The notes below the pieces were generated by a model that did not search any database, had not been told where the DNA came from, and was given only the letters and a program-made list of their open reading frames with translations. The position numbers and the translations under genes were made by a program. Below, one piece after another: positions 55,703 through 64,000 of a stretch of DNA of 64,000 nucleotides (position 1 is the stretch's first letter; each line of letters opens with the position of its first letter). The DNA is from Kaistia adipata DSM 17808 (GTDB lineage Bacteria; Pseudomonadota; Alphaproteobacteria; Rhizobiales; Kaistiaceae): assembly GCF_000423225.1 (NCBI RefSeq), contig NZ_KE383992.1, forward strand, positions 2,971-66,970, in the 5' to 3' direction.

Positions 55703-56434
55703 TCAATGCTCGTGGTGCGGCTCGTTGACGAAGGAGAGCGTCGCGAAATGGCTCGCCTTGTCGGCATCGCGCGTGTCGGCGAGCAGCACGGAATGCGAGA
55801 CCGCGACGACATTGAGTCCCTGGTTCCTCACCAGCACCTCGGCGACGCCGTCGGCGCCCGTCTTGCCCAGCGTCGCCTCCGAGGCGTTGACGTAGTCCGG
55901 GGTGATGGCGGCGTCCGGCAGCGGCTTGCCGTCAAAGAGAACACGCACCTTGAGCAGCGCGCCGGGGGCGAGCTCGGTCGGGTTTGAAAGCGGCACGATC
56001 TGCAGCTTCTGCGCCGGCAGTTCCGGCAGCACGTCGCCATGCAGGTGCAGGATGGTGAGGTTGTGCTTCCAGTTGTCGCCGGCCTCGGTAGCGCCCGGGA
56101 CCTCGCGCTTCGGCTTGTTCACCCACTTGCCGTCCGGGTCCTTGGAATAGATGCCGTTGGCGAAGTCGACGAGCAGGATCGCCGCCCCGTCATCCGCCTC
56201 GATCACCGCGCCGCGCTCGCGGGCGACAGCCTTCGCCGCCACCGGCTTGCCGGCCTTGTCGATGGCGGTCACCGTCTTGACCTTGGCCGGATCATAGGCG
56301 CCGTCCTCGGCGCCGTGGCCATAGACGATGCCGGTCTCGCCCCAGCGCTCGGCGGTCCAGATGCCATGCGCCGCGGCGGTGGCGACGCCGGCGAGAAGGA
56401 TGGCCGGGGCGAGGAGAAGAGGTCGGATCCGCAT
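55703..56434 (-). CDS. DUF4198 periplasmic protein of the zinc-starvation operon
   Basis: The 243-residue protein has a Sec signal peptide (MRIRPLLLAPAILLAGVATA, cut at AAA-HG) and then a DUF4198 domain (HGIWTAERWGETGIVYGHGA, LTILHLHGDVLPELPAQKL, VLFDGKPLPDAAITPDYV), rich in His and ending HHEH. DUF4198 proteins occur with nickel, cobalt and zinc uptake genes. ATG 56434 has GGAG at good spacing and is chosen over 56446. First gene of the operon, 63 bases before the GTPase. Confidence 0.82.
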   Translation of the reverse strand: MRIRPLLLAPAILLAGVATAAAHGIWTAERWGETGIVYGHGAEDGAYDPAKVKTVTAIDKAGKPVAAKAVARERGAVIEADDGAAILLVDFANGIYSKDPDGKWVNKPKREVPGATEAGDNWKHNLTILHLHGDVLPELPAQKLQIVPLSNPTELAPGALLKVRVLFDGKPLPDAAITPDYVNASEATLGKTGADGVAEVLVRNQGLNVVAVSHSVLLADTRDADKASHFATLSFVNEPHHEH

Positions 56435-56446
56435 CGAATGCTCCAT

Positions 56447-56468
56447 ATGTTATGTTATAACATAACAT
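56447..56468. promoter_or_regulatory. Zur box
   Basis: A perfect 22-base palindrome centred at 56457/56458 with core GTTATGTTATAACATAAC, matching Zur operators. It ends 12 bases before the DUF4198 start codon, so a bound zinc-loaded Zur would block the promoter of the DUF4198-CobW operon. Confidence 0.85.
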
Positions 56469-56543
56469 TCATAGGAGGCGATTCGACCGCTGGCAAGCCC
56501 GCGCGCCGACGCCGCTCGGCGATATCCCGGCCAAAACGAAGAA

Positions 56544-56561
56544 GGCCGCCACGAGGCGGCC
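56544..56561 (-). terminator. Second hairpin downstream of the porin gene
   Basis: GGCCGCC (56544-56550) and GGCGGCC (56555-56561) with loop ACGA; on the minus strand it is followed by TTCTTCGTTTT. It may back up the terminator at 56599-56623. Confidence 0.5.
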
Positions 56562-56598
56562 CGGAACGGGCGACGAGGCAGTGTCGCCCCGAAACGAA

Positions 56599-56623
56599 AA
56601 AGGCGGCCCGATGGGCCGCCTTT
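56599..56623 (-). terminator. Intrinsic terminator of the porin gene
   Basis: An 11-pair stem AAAGGCGGCCC / GGGCCGCCTTT with a three-base loop, followed on the minus strand by TTTTTCGTTTC, 24 bases past the stop of the gene ending at 56647. Confidence 0.85.
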
Positions 56624-56646
56624 CCGTATCCGATCGCTCGGAAGGA

Positions 56647-57300
56647 TCAGAACTTGTAGTTCAGACCAGCCTTGATGACGTGGGTCGACAGGTCCGCATT
56701 GATGGCGCCGTCGAAGTAGTCCTCGTTGCCGAGGTCGACGTAGTTGTACTCGACCAGGCCGGTGATGTTCTGCGTGAAGGCGTACTCGGCGCCGGCGCCG
56801 AGGGTCCAGCCGACATGCCACTTCGAGTCGTCCGCGCCGACGAGGTAGTCATCGACCTTCGACTGGCCGTAGGCGACACCGCCCTTGCCGTAGAGCAGGA
56901 AGTTGTCGACGGCGTAACCGACGCGAGCGGTCGTGGTGCCGAGCCAGTCGAGCTTGGCCTCGGCGTCGAACGCGTCGTCCGAGAACTTGGCCGAGGTGTA
57001 GGCGAAGTCGGTCTGCGCGCCGATCACCAGGCTGTCGAACTGCCAGTTGTAGCCGGCCTGCACGCCACCGATGAAGCCGGTGGTGGTGTCGCTGAACGTG
57101 GCAGCACCGTAATTCAGCTCGCCATCGACGATGGCGGCGCCGGCGTGCACGCCGAGGTAGAAGCCGGTCCAGTTGAAGGCCGGGGCGGCCTCGACGACCG
57201 GGGCGGGGGCGGGCTCGTAGGTCAGGTCGGCGGCCTGGGCGGCAGCGCCCAGAGCGAGCAGCGAAGCAGACGCAAGAACAGAAACGCGAAGGAAGTTCAT
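56647..57300 (-). CDS. Omp25/Omp31-like outer membrane beta-barrel protein
   Basis: The 217-residue protein has a signal peptide (LRVSVLASASLLALGAAAQA, cut before ADLTYEP), the proline-rich APAPVVEAAPAFNWTGFYLG segment and an eight-stranded barrel with alternating hydrophobic strands, ending VIKAGLNYKF with the terminal Phe needed for BamA recognition. This layout is the Omp25/31 group of rhizobia and Brucella. AAAGGAG lies upstream of ATG 57300. It is monocistronic with a strong terminator, so probably abundant. Confidence 0.9.
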   Translation of the reverse strand: MNFLRVSVLASASLLALGAAAQAADLTYEPAPAPVVEAAPAFNWTGFYLGVHAGAAIVDGELNYGAATFSDTTTGFIGGVQAGYNWQFDSLVIGAQTDFAYTSAKFSDDAFDAEAKLDWLGTTTARVGYAVDNFLLYGKGGVAYGQSKVDDYLVGADDSKWHVGWTLGAGAEYAFTQNITGLVEYNYVDLGNEDYFDGAINADLSTHVIKAGLNYKF

Positions 57301-57891
57301 TGGGGGGCTCCTTTAGTAACGTGAGTTAGGTATATCACATGCCGTCCGAATTGCTGTTGCGACCGAGACACAGGCAGAGCTTGAATCCGGCGGACCCGGC
57401 CGGAATGGCGGCGCCGCGCCATCTCGGGTCTCCCAAATCCCGAAAACATCAGGGTTTTGCCATTTTCCCGCCATTTTCCATCCCGCTCCAGCCGGAATTG
57501 GCGCCCTTCTCAGACCAGAGGCAACCACGGTCGGTGCATGGCCGAGATGCTGCGACTTCCCTTTGGTAAAGTAAGACATCCGACTTAACTCTGCGGAACC
57601 CTATCTTTCCGGCGACCCAAGCCGCCGCCCGATCAACCGGAACCGCCGGGATCCGCCAAAGCCGCCGTCGGCCCGGGGTTCCGCCTCGCCCGCGCCAACC
57701 CGCAATGGTTGCAGGAATCGATGATGCTCGCATGGAATGCCACCGCGCTTCATGCTAGGAAAACGCAGAGAGAAAGCGGATGCCGGTTCCAGGCGGCGCG
57801 CGACCCGAGGCGGGAGCCCGGGGCGATGCGGCGGGAACGGAATGGATAGCCAGGCCGGGGATCCGGCCGCACGAGCCTCCGGGGGGAGCTC
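57301..57891. promoter_or_regulatory. Intergenic region between the porin and the second polysaccharide locus
   Basis: About 590 bases without a credible gene. It carries the divergent promoters of the porin (left) and the epimerase gene (right, with GGGGGGAG before ATG 57892). A patch at 57560-57600 is relatively AT-rich. No clear operator palindrome seen. Confidence 0.4.
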
Positions 57892-58866
57892 ATGGCAAGC
57901 CATCGCAGCCGGATTCTGGTCACGGGTGGCGCCGGCTTCGTCGGCCGACCGCTTGTACGCCGCCTCGCCGCCCGGCACGACGTCGTCGTTCTCGACACGC
58001 TCCAGCGTGGCACGGATCGCCTTTCGCCGGCCGACCTGGCGCATATCGAGCTGGTCGAGGGCGACATCCGCGACGCGACCACCGTCGCCCGCGCGATGTC
58101 GCGCGCCGCGCCCGAAATCATCATCCATCTCGCCGCCCTGCATTTCATTCCCGAATGCGAGCGCGATCCGGCGACGACGATCGCCGTCAACCTCCTCGGC
58201 ACCGTCAACCTGCTTTGCGCCGCTCCTGTCGGCTGCCGCTTCGTGCTCGCCAGCAGCGCCGCCGTCTACCGTCCCGACGAACGACCGCATGTCGAGGACA
58301 CCTCCGCGCTGGAGCCGGCCGACATCTACGGGCTGACCAAGCTCCATGCCGAGCAGCACCTCGCCCATTTCGCCCGGTCGCGCGGCCTCGCCGGCCTCGC
58401 GGTGCGCCTGTTCAACGTCATCGGCCCCGGCGAGACCAATCCGCACCTCCTGCCCGCGATCATCGGGCAATTGCGCGCCGGCCGTCGCCGCATCGAGCTC
58501 GGCAATCTCTGGCCGAAGCGCGATTATCTGCATGTCGAGGATGCCGCGGCCGGCTTCGCCGCGCTGGCGCTCGGCGGCGCCGTCCCGGCCGGCGACTTCC
58601 TGCCCGTCAATCTCGGCAGCGCGCGGTCCCATTCGGTGGCCGAGATCGTGGCGCGGCTCGGCGCACTCTGCGGCCTCGATTGCGAGATCATCCCGGACGC
58701 CGGCCGGATGCGGCCGGTCGATCGCCCGTTTCTCGCCGCCGACATCGGTCGCATCGGCCGGGAGTTCGGCTGGCGCCCGGCGCGAAGCCTCGACGACGCA
58801 CTGCGCGACCTCTGGGCCAGGCCGGATTTCAGCCCGCGCCTCGCCGCGACGATCGGGGCAGGCTGA
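57892..58866 (+). CDS. NAD-dependent epimerase/dehydratase (extended SDR)
   Basis: The 324-residue protein has RILVTGGAGFVGRPLVRRL, IIHLAALHFIPECERDP, FVLASSAAVYRPD, catalytic DIYGLTKLHAEQ (Tyr-x3-Lys) and VRLFNVIGPGETNP, typical of GalE/UDP-glucose 4-epimerase relatives. It supplies a nucleotide sugar to the glycosyltransferases after it. It overlaps the next gene by one base (TGATG). Confidence 0.9.
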   Translation: MASHRSRILVTGGAGFVGRPLVRRLAARHDVVVLDTLQRGTDRLSPADLAHIELVEGDIRDATTVARAMSRAAPEIIIHLAALHFIPECERDPATTIAVNLLGTVNLLCAAPVGCRFVLASSAAVYRPDERPHVEDTSALEPADIYGLTKLHAEQHLAHFARSRGLAGLAVRLFNVIGPGETNPHLLPAIIGQLRAGRRRIELGNLWPKRDYLHVEDAAAGFAALALGGAVPAGDFLPVNLGSARSHSVAEIVARLGALCGLDCEIIPDAGRMRPVDRPFLAADIGRIGREFGWRPARSLDDALRDLWARPDFSPRLAATIGAG

Positions 58867-59957
58867 TGCGCGTCGTCCTCCTGACCGAGCTCTACCCGCC
58901 CAGCATCGGCGGTCAGGAACTGTTCTTCGCCGGCCTCGGCGCGGCGCTGCGCGATCGCGGCCATGCCGTCGAGGTGCTCTGCATCGGCCATGCCGCCGGC
59001 CTCGCGCCGGACGAGACCATCGATGACATCCGCATCCGTCGCCATCCGATCGCGCCGGCCTACCGGACGCCGCCCTTCGCCTGGATGCGGCGACGCTGGG
59101 ACGTCATGCTGCGTTACGCGCTCTGGACCCGCCAGGCGCTCGCTGCCGCCGCGCCGGACCTGGTCGTCCTCAACCAGTGGCCGCTGCTGCACGCCGCCCT
59201 CCTGCCGCGCCGATTGCGTCGCCGCGCCATGCTGCATTGGTGCGAGGTGCGGACCGACCCGTTCCACAGCGCGATCCAGCGCTTCCTGCCACGTGCCGTG
59301 GCCCGGAATGCCGGCGTCAGCGGCGCCGTCGCGACCGCGATCAGCACCGCCTCCGGACGACCTTTCGTCGTGCTCCCGAGCGGACTGGAGCTTTCCCGAT
59401 ACCGCACCGATCCGACGAGGCCGCGCGACGGGATCCTCGCCCTTGGCCGGATCGCCGCGCACAAGAACCTGCCACTGCTCGTCGCGGCCTTCGAGCAGCT
59501 CCAAGCGCGCGGCTATGCCGGGCGGTTGCGGATCGCCGGCGACGGACCGGCGATGGAAGCGCTCCGCGACCGGATCGCCGCCTCACCCGCCCGCGCCGAC
59601 ATCGACCTCCTCGGCGCCGTCACCGATGCCCGGAAGCTCGACCTGCTCGCCACCAGCGCCCTGCTGCTGCTGACCAGCCGGCGCGAGGGGTTTCCGCGCG
59701 TCGTCGCCGAGGCGATGGCGAGCGGCCTCCCCGTCGTCACCAGCGACGATCCCGGCAATGGAACCCGCGACATCGTCGTCGCCGCCGGCTGCGGGATCGT
59801 CGCGTCGGCCGATCCGGCGGCGCTCGCCATCGCGGCGGAACGGGCGATCGCCGAGCACGCGCGCTACGCCGAAGCCGGCCTGCGCTACGCCGCCGGTCTC
59901 GACTGGTCGGCGATCGCCGCCACGCTGGAGCGCCGGTTCGGCGCGGCGCCGCCATGA
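58866..59957 (+). CDS. Family 4 glycosyltransferase
   Basis: The 363-residue GT-B enzyme has LTELYPPSIGGQELFFAGLG at the start, VLPSGLELSRY in the linker, then ALGRIAAHKNLPLLVAAF, RIAGDGPAM and the nucleotide-binding SRREGFPRVVAEAMASGLPV (Glu-x7-Glu type). It is coupled to both neighbours by TGATG and ATGA overlaps. Confidence 0.9.
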   Translation: MRVVLLTELYPPSIGGQELFFAGLGAALRDRGHAVEVLCIGHAAGLAPDETIDDIRIRRHPIAPAYRTPPFAWMRRRWDVMLRYALWTRQALAAAAPDLVVLNQWPLLHAALLPRRLRRRAMLHWCEVRTDPFHSAIQRFLPRAVARNAGVSGAVATAISTASGRPFVVLPSGLELSRYRTDPTRPRDGILALGRIAAHKNLPLLVAAFEQLQARGYAGRLRIAGDGPAMEALRDRIAASPARADIDLLGAVTDARKLDLLATSALLLLTSRREGFPRVVAEAMASGLPVVTSDDPGNGTRDIVVAAGCGIVASADPAALAIAAERAIAEHARYAEAGLRYAAGLDWSAIAATLERRFGAAPP

Positions 59958-61261
59958 GGCCGGCCCCGCTGCCGGACGGCATCGTCGCCGGCGCCGACCC
60001 CGACCGCCCCCGCCTGCTCCGGCACGCGCTCTTCACGCCGGCCGCCAATCTCTCGATCCGCGCCGCCGGCCTCGGCATGCGCTTCCTCCTCGTCCTCTAT
60101 CTCGCGCGTGCGCTCGGCCTCGACGCGCTCGGCCGCTTCGGGCTGATCCAGGGCGCCGCCGCGATCGCGCCGGTGGCGCTCGGCTGGGGCGTCACCTATT
60201 TCCTCGGCCGCGAGGTCGTCGGCCAGCCGCTAGCGAAGGCGGGTCGCCTGCTGCGCGACCGCCTGGTCCTCACCGTGGCGAGCCTGCTCGCGGCCGGCGC
60301 GATCGGCGCGATGCTCGTCCAGGCCGGCCTGCTGACGCCGCCGGCCGCGCCGCTTCTCGTCGCGGCGATCCTGCTGATGGAGGCGATCGCCTTCGATTCG
60401 CATGTCGCGCTGATCGGCATGGGCCGGCCGCTCGCCGCCAATCTGCTGCTGTTCCTCCGCGGCGGCGCCTGGGTGTTGCCGGCGATCGGCCTCGGCCTGC
60501 TCGCGCCGGCCCTGCGCAGCCTCGACGTCGTGCTCGCCTGCTGGACCGCGGCGCTGGCCGTCAACCTGGCGGCGCTGCTGCCGGTGTTACGTGGCACCGT
60601 CGCCGGTTCGCCGGTGGATCTCGGCTGGATCGCCGCCCGCCTGCGCGGCGGCTTTCTGATCTACCTGAACGACCTCGCCCTGGTCGGCATGGCCTATCTC
60701 GACCGCTACATCCTCGACGACCGCGCCGGCGCCGCGGCGACCGGCGTGTTCGTGCTGCACTGGGCGATCGCCAACGCGCTGCACGTCCTCGTCTCGGCCT
60801 CGATCGTGCAGGTCTCGCTGCCGGGCCTCGTCCTCGCCCGGCGCGACGGCGGCATGGCAGCCTGGCGACGGGCCTTGCGGCGCATGGCCGCCCGCGTCCT
60901 CGCCACGGCGCTCGGCCTGGCGCTCCTCCTGTACGCCGCGGCGCTGCTCGTCCTGCCGGCCCTGCTCGGCGCCGCCGCGCCCGTCGATGGCCGCCTGCTG
61001 GCGCTGATGCTCGCCGCCATGCTGGTCCGCCTCGTCGCCGACGCGCTCAACTACGGGCTCTACAGCCTCGGACGCGACCGGGCGCTGGCGCGGATCAATC
61101 TCGGCGCCGCCCTCGCCTCGGCCCCGCTCGGGCTGGCGCTGATCGCGGCCTGGGGCCTTGTCGGCGCGGCTTTCTCCATGCTGGCGACGGCGACCCTGCT
61201 ACTCGCCCTGCGCGCGACGGCGCTCCGCCCCGACCTCGCCCGGCCCGAGCCCGTTCCATGA
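59954..61261 (+). CDS. Polysaccharide flippase (Wzx / MOP superfamily)
   Basis: The 435-residue integral membrane protein has about twelve helices. The opening segment LSIRAAGLGMRFLLVLYLARALGLDALGRFG is typical of MOP flippases. It is a second flippase in the window, independent of the one at 45539, and would export the unit built by the GT4 enzymes on either side. Both ends overlap neighbours by four bases. Confidence 0.85.
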   Translation: MRPAPLPDGIVAGADPDRPRLLRHALFTPAANLSIRAAGLGMRFLLVLYLARALGLDALGRFGLIQGAAAIAPVALGWGVTYFLGREVVGQPLAKAGRLLRDRLVLTVASLLAAGAIGAMLVQAGLLTPPAAPLLVAAILLMEAIAFDSHVALIGMGRPLAANLLLFLRGGAWVLPAIGLGLLAPALRSLDVVLACWTAALAVNLAALLPVLRGTVAGSPVDLGWIAARLRGGFLIYLNDLALVGMAYLDRYILDDRAGAAATGVFVLHWAIANALHVLVSASIVQVSLPGLVLARRDGGMAAWRRALRRMAARVLATALGLALLLYAAALLVLPALLGAAAPVDGRLLALMLAAMLVRLVADALNYGLYSLGRDRALARINLGAALASAPLGLALIAAWGLVGAAFSMLATATLLLALRATALRPDLARPEPVP

Positions 61262-62376
61262 GCCCGCCCCGCATCCTGCAGATCCTCCCGGACGGCAGCG
61301 CCGGCGGCGGCGCCACCGCCGTGCTCGGCCTCTGCGAGGATCTGATGCGCTCCGGCGCCTTCGAGCCGACGCTGCTGACGCAGCCGGGATCGCCTGTCGC
61401 CGCCAGCGCGGCGGCGGCCGGAATCCCGGTCGCCACGCTCGACTTCTTCACCGCCCGGCTCGACCCGCGCCTGCCCGTCCGCTTGCGCCGGCTGATCGCG
61501 CGGATCCGACCCGACCTCGTCCACGCCCACGGCGCCCGCGCGGCGCTTCCGCTGGCGATGCCGGGGCTACAGCCTGTCGGGCCGCTCGCCTACACCGTGC
61601 ACGGCTACCACCATGCTAACAAGACGCTACCATGGCGCTGGCTCGGACGAGCGGCGGAGCGGCGCATCGCGCGGCGGGCCGATGCCGTGATCTTCGTCTC
61701 GGAAGGCGACCGCGCCCGCGCCGACCGCGAGGCCATCCTCCCCCGCGACGATGCCAGGGGCCGGGTCATCCCGAACGGCATCGACCCCGCCGATTTCGTC
61801 GCGCTTCCCCCGGCCGAAGCGCGCTTCGACCTGATCTTCGCCGGCCGGGCGCATCCGCAGAAGAACCCGCTCCTCCTGGTCGAGATCATGGAAAGGCTCG
61901 CCGGCTCGGGCCTGACGCTGCTGATGATTAGCGGCGGCCCCCTGGAAACGGCGCTTGAGGCCCGGATCGCCAAGAGCCCGGCGCGCGCCGCCATCACCCA
62001 TGTCGGCGCGCGGCCGCGACGCGACATCCTCGCCGCCTTCCGCGCCGCGCGGCTTCTCGTCATGCCATCGCTCTGGGAAGGACTGCCGATCACGCCGCTC
62101 GAGGCGCTGCATCTCGGCCTGCCAATACTCGCCTCGAATGTCGACGGCACGAGCGAACTCCTGACCGACGGGGTCGATGCCTGCCTGATTGACGGCTTCT
62201 CGGCCGACCGATACGCGGCGGCGATCCGAGAATTGCTCGGCGACCCGCCGCGCCTCGCCCGACTCGCCGCCAATGGCCGCCGGCTCGTCGCCACGCGCCA
62301 TCTGCGCCAACTCAACGCCGAGGCCCACGCGGCGCTCTATCGCCGCCTGCTCGCCGCGCGGCCGGACGCTCAGTAG
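61258..62376 (+). CDS. Family 4 glycosyltransferase
   Basis: The 372-residue GT-B enzyme has ILQILPDGSAGGGATAVLGL, PDLVHAHGARAALPLAM, TVHGYHHANKTLPWRW, VIPNGIDPADFVAL, IFAGRAHPQKNPLLLVEIME and MPSLWEGLPITPLEALHLGL (Glu-x7-Glu). It is coupled by ATGA to the flippase. Its last seven bases overlap the end of the convergent sugar transferase gene. Confidence 0.9.
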   Translation: MSPPRILQILPDGSAGGGATAVLGLCEDLMRSGAFEPTLLTQPGSPVAASAAAAGIPVATLDFFTARLDPRLPVRLRRLIARIRPDLVHAHGARAALPLAMPGLQPVGPLAYTVHGYHHANKTLPWRWLGRAAERRIARRADAVIFVSEGDRARADREAILPRDDARGRVIPNGIDPADFVALPPAEARFDLIFAGRAHPQKNPLLLVEIMERLAGSGLTLLMISGGPLETALEARIAKSPARAAITHVGARPRRDILAAFRAARLLVMPSLWEGLPITPLEALHLGLPILASNVDGTSELLTDGVDACLIDGFSADRYAAAIRELLGDPPRLARLAANGRRLVATRHLRQLNAEAHAALYRRLLAARPDAQ

Positions 62377-63086
62377 GCGCCGGTTCCGACCAGCACCACG
62401 GGAATGGTTAGCGCGAGGATCACGAGGTCGCCCTTGAGGCTGATGTCGCGGGCGTAATCGGCATCGAGCCGCAGACGCGTCTGATACTTCGTGCTCGAAC
62501 GACCGGACACCTGCCAGAGGCCGGTCATGCCGGGCCGGCAGAGATAATAGGCCTCGAACAGACGATCGCCCCGCCCGGCCTCCTCGATGAACTCGCGCTC
62601 GACGCGCGGCCGCGGGCCGACCAGGCTCATCTCGCCGCGCAGCACGTTCAGCAGCTGCGGGAGTTCATCCAGGCTGAAGCGGCGCAGGAAGCGGCCGATC
62701 GGCGTGACGCGCGGATCCCGCTCGATCTTGAAGCAGCGGCAATAGCGCGCCAGGGCGTCACGATCGCCTTCGAACTGCGCTTCCAGCACCGCGTCGGCGC
62801 CGGGTACCATCGTCCTGAACTTGTACATCCGGAACACGCGGCCGCCGACGCCGCGCCGCGGCGCCATGTAGAAGACGGGACCGCCGCCGCTCGCTATCAT
62901 CAACGCGATCAGCCCGCCGACCGGCAGCATCAGGATGAGAAGGGCGGCCGCCAGGACCACGTCGATGCCGCGCTTGAGCGGGTAGCCACGCGGCGCCGCG
63001 ATGAGGGTCGCGCCGCCCGCCGGGTCGGCCACGCCACGCCGGCCGGCATCCTGGTCCAGAACGCGGATTGACGATGATCTCATCAT
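62370..63086 (-). CDS. Initiating sugar-1-phosphate transferase (ExoY/WcaJ-like)
   Basis: The 238-residue protein is a monotopic phosphoglycosyl transferase: [20 protein letters not shown] re-entrant helix, [34 protein letters not shown] with the Asp-Glu catalytic dyad, and [18 protein letters not shown]. It moves a sugar-1-phosphate onto undecaprenyl phosphate, the first step of polymer assembly. It is short of the extra N-terminal helices of WcaJ, so it matches ExoY. It is the only priming enzyme seen in the window. Confidence 0.9.
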   Translation of the reverse strand: MMRSSSIRVLDQDAGRRGVADPAGGATLIAAPRGYPLKRGIDVVLAAALLILMLPVGGLIALMIASGGGPVFYMAPRRGVGGRVFRMYKFRTMVPGADAVLEAQFEGDRDALARYCRCFKIERDPRVTPIGRFLRRFSLDELPQLLNVLRGEMSLVGPRPRVEREFIEEAGRGDRLFEAYYLCRPGMTGLWQVSGRSSTKYQTRLRLDADYARDISLKGDLVILALTIPVVLVGTGAY

Positions 63087-63194
63087 GCGCCCCCCCCTGC
63101 ACAGAGATGAATTGACATGGCCCCCGACCAGCGTCTGATTGTCTGCGGCGTCTGAAGTTCCGTCCGAATCGCTCTTTCAACCGGAATGCGCGTG

Positions 63195-63374
63195 ATGACC
63201 GTCGACAAGCCGGCCCTCGGGCAGAAATCCTCGGAGCGGCGCAGCCTCGAGGTCGAGCGGGACGATGCCGGCCTGATGCGCAGGGCGCTCCTGCGCACCG
63301 CCGTCTATGCCGGCCTGATCACGCTCAGCATCATGCTCTGGTGGATCATCGCCCGCGCGGTCCTCGGCGGCTAG
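63195..63374 (+). CDS. Small single-pass membrane protein
   Basis: The 59-residue protein (62 if ATG 63186 is used) has a charged N-terminus and one C-terminal membrane helix, LRTAVYAGLITLSIMLWWII. ATG 63195 has GGAA eight bases upstream. It is divergent from the ExoY-like gene, 108 bases away. I do not recognise a family; small proteins of this kind sometimes regulate exopolysaccharide synthesis (ExoX type), but there is no sequence proof. Confidence 0.55.
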   Translation: MTVDKPALGQKSSERRSLEVERDDAGLMRRALLRTAVYAGLITLSIMLWWIIARAVLGG

Positions 63375-63748
63375 CCCGGCCATCGCAACCTGGAATTGCC
63401 GATCCGACCTCGCGCCCGGACCGTCCGCGCGCCTCGGGGGGCCGAGCCGCCCTTCCTCGAAACGATCACGACCTGGCAATTCGCGCGCCAATCACGAAAC
63501 GCCCCGGCACTTCGCAAGTCTCGGCAAAGACGAAGACATTCCTCCCCCGGCGATTCGTGAAGAACAGCCAGAATTGGCGGACCATCCCTCCGGCAAATCG
63601 ACTTCCCGGCGCAAGTCAACCGGGATCTACAGGAAGACCTTCATACCTTTGGCCAGCGATATTTTGAAATTCTAAATATCTCGTATGTTACGTTACGTCA
63701 AGATGGCGGATAGCACGCCAAACGTGCAATGCCCCGCTCCGATCGCGG
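63375..63748. other. Intergenic region with an AT-rich patch
   Basis: About 375 bases without a credible gene; an AT-rich stretch lies at 63645-63700 (ATATTTTGAAATTCTAAATA). It could hold a promoter reading right to left or the terminator of the small membrane protein gene; no firm element. Confidence 0.35.
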
Positions 63749-64000
63749 TCAGGCGCCAGCCGCCGCCTCGCGGACACGGAAGCTCCCGACCAGGCTGCGC
63801 AAGCCCGCCCGCAGCGCCTCCGCCACCTCGGCGTCGAAATCATAGCGCAGCCAGTTGTGCAGCATGCCGGACATGAAGCACTCCAGCGTGGTCGCGGCCG
63901 ACTTGACGCTCCAGTCCGGCGCCAGCTGCTTCGCCGCGGCCGCCGCCTCGAACGCGTTCTGGAAGTTGGTCGCCATGCGCTCGTGCAGGTCGCTTTGCCA
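63749..64000 (-). CDS. C-terminal part of a TetR/AcrR-family regulator (5' end outside window)
   Basis: The open frame enters from the right edge and stops at 63749, giving about 83 residues that are all helical: FQNAFEAAAAAKQLAPDWSV, TTLECFMSGMLHNWLRYDFD and AEVAEALRAGLRSLVGSF. This matches the C-terminal dimer and ligand domain of AcrR-type repressors. The DNA-binding half lies beyond the window, so its likely target, often a divergent efflux pump, cannot be seen. Confidence 0.75.
   Translation of the reverse strand, partial: WQSDLHERMATNFQNAFEAAAAAKQLAPDWSVKSAATTLECFMSGMLHNWLRYDFDAEVAEALRAGLRSLVGSFRVREAAAGA

Overview
The window looks like part of an alphaproteobacterial chromosome, most likely from the order Hyphomicrobiales (rhizobia-like). 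The grounds are a very high GC backbone, ATGA start/stop overlaps throughout the operons, an Omp25/31-type outer membrane protein, a RIME-like intergenic repeat, a Zur box of the TTATGTTATAACATAA type, and integrative-element genes of the rhizobial FseA/DUF2285 kind. The species is not identifiable from sequence alone. No rRNA, tRNA, CRISPR array, integrase or transposase was seen.

Region 1 (about 1-9650) is accessory DNA. At 1-2000 are mobile-element genes: a small DUF2285 protein, a DUF6499/DUF2285 pair that appears to be joined by a +1 ribosomal frameshift (as in FseA of ICEMlSymR7A), and the antirestriction protein ArdA. At 2637-7570 is a tightly overlapping four-gene operon: an OLD-family ATPase/TOPRIM nuclease, a compact UvrD-like helicase (together Gabija-like), a gamma-glutamylcyclotransferase-like protein and an HExxH metalloprotease-like protein. 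At 7825-9641 is a two-gene module: an unknown protein plus a TIR protein with a possible zinc knuckle and a Gly/Ser/Tyr linker. These are the best candidates for undescribed defence biology. The protein genes here use more A/T-rich codons than the rest of the window.

Region 2 (10-18.8 kb) carries a divergent two-component system, a 1219-residue autotransporter with a beta-helix passenger made of repeats, and an AraC-type regulator. Region 3 (19-36 kb) is catabolic: a mannitol/polyol dehydrogenase, a first ABC sugar-type importer operon (binding protein, two permeases) followed by a Cys/Met PLP enzyme, a DapA-like aldolase with a divergent GntR regulator, and a second importer operon running on into an oxidoreductase, a D-aminoacylase-like amidohydrolase and a D-serine dehydratase/D-threonine aldolase-like enzyme. 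Neither importer has its own ATPase in the window.

Region 4 (36-48.4 kb) starts with a lactonase-like propeller protein, followed by a first surface-polysaccharide locus: oxidoreductase, glycosyltransferases, O-antigen polymerase/ligase, flippase, Wzz-like chain-length protein, epimerase and a GH44-type glycosidase. Region 5 (48.6-57.3 kb) is envelope homeostasis: a PmrA/QseB-like two-component system with a near-perfect tandem box facing dsbD, a DsbA-like protein and an L,D-transpeptidase; then a Zur-controlled DUF4198-CobW-small protein operon; then an Omp25/31-like porin. Region 6 (57.9-63.4 kb) is a second polysaccharide locus (epimerase, two GT4 enzymes, flippase, ExoY/WcaJ-type initiating transferase). 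The window ends inside a TetR-type regulator.
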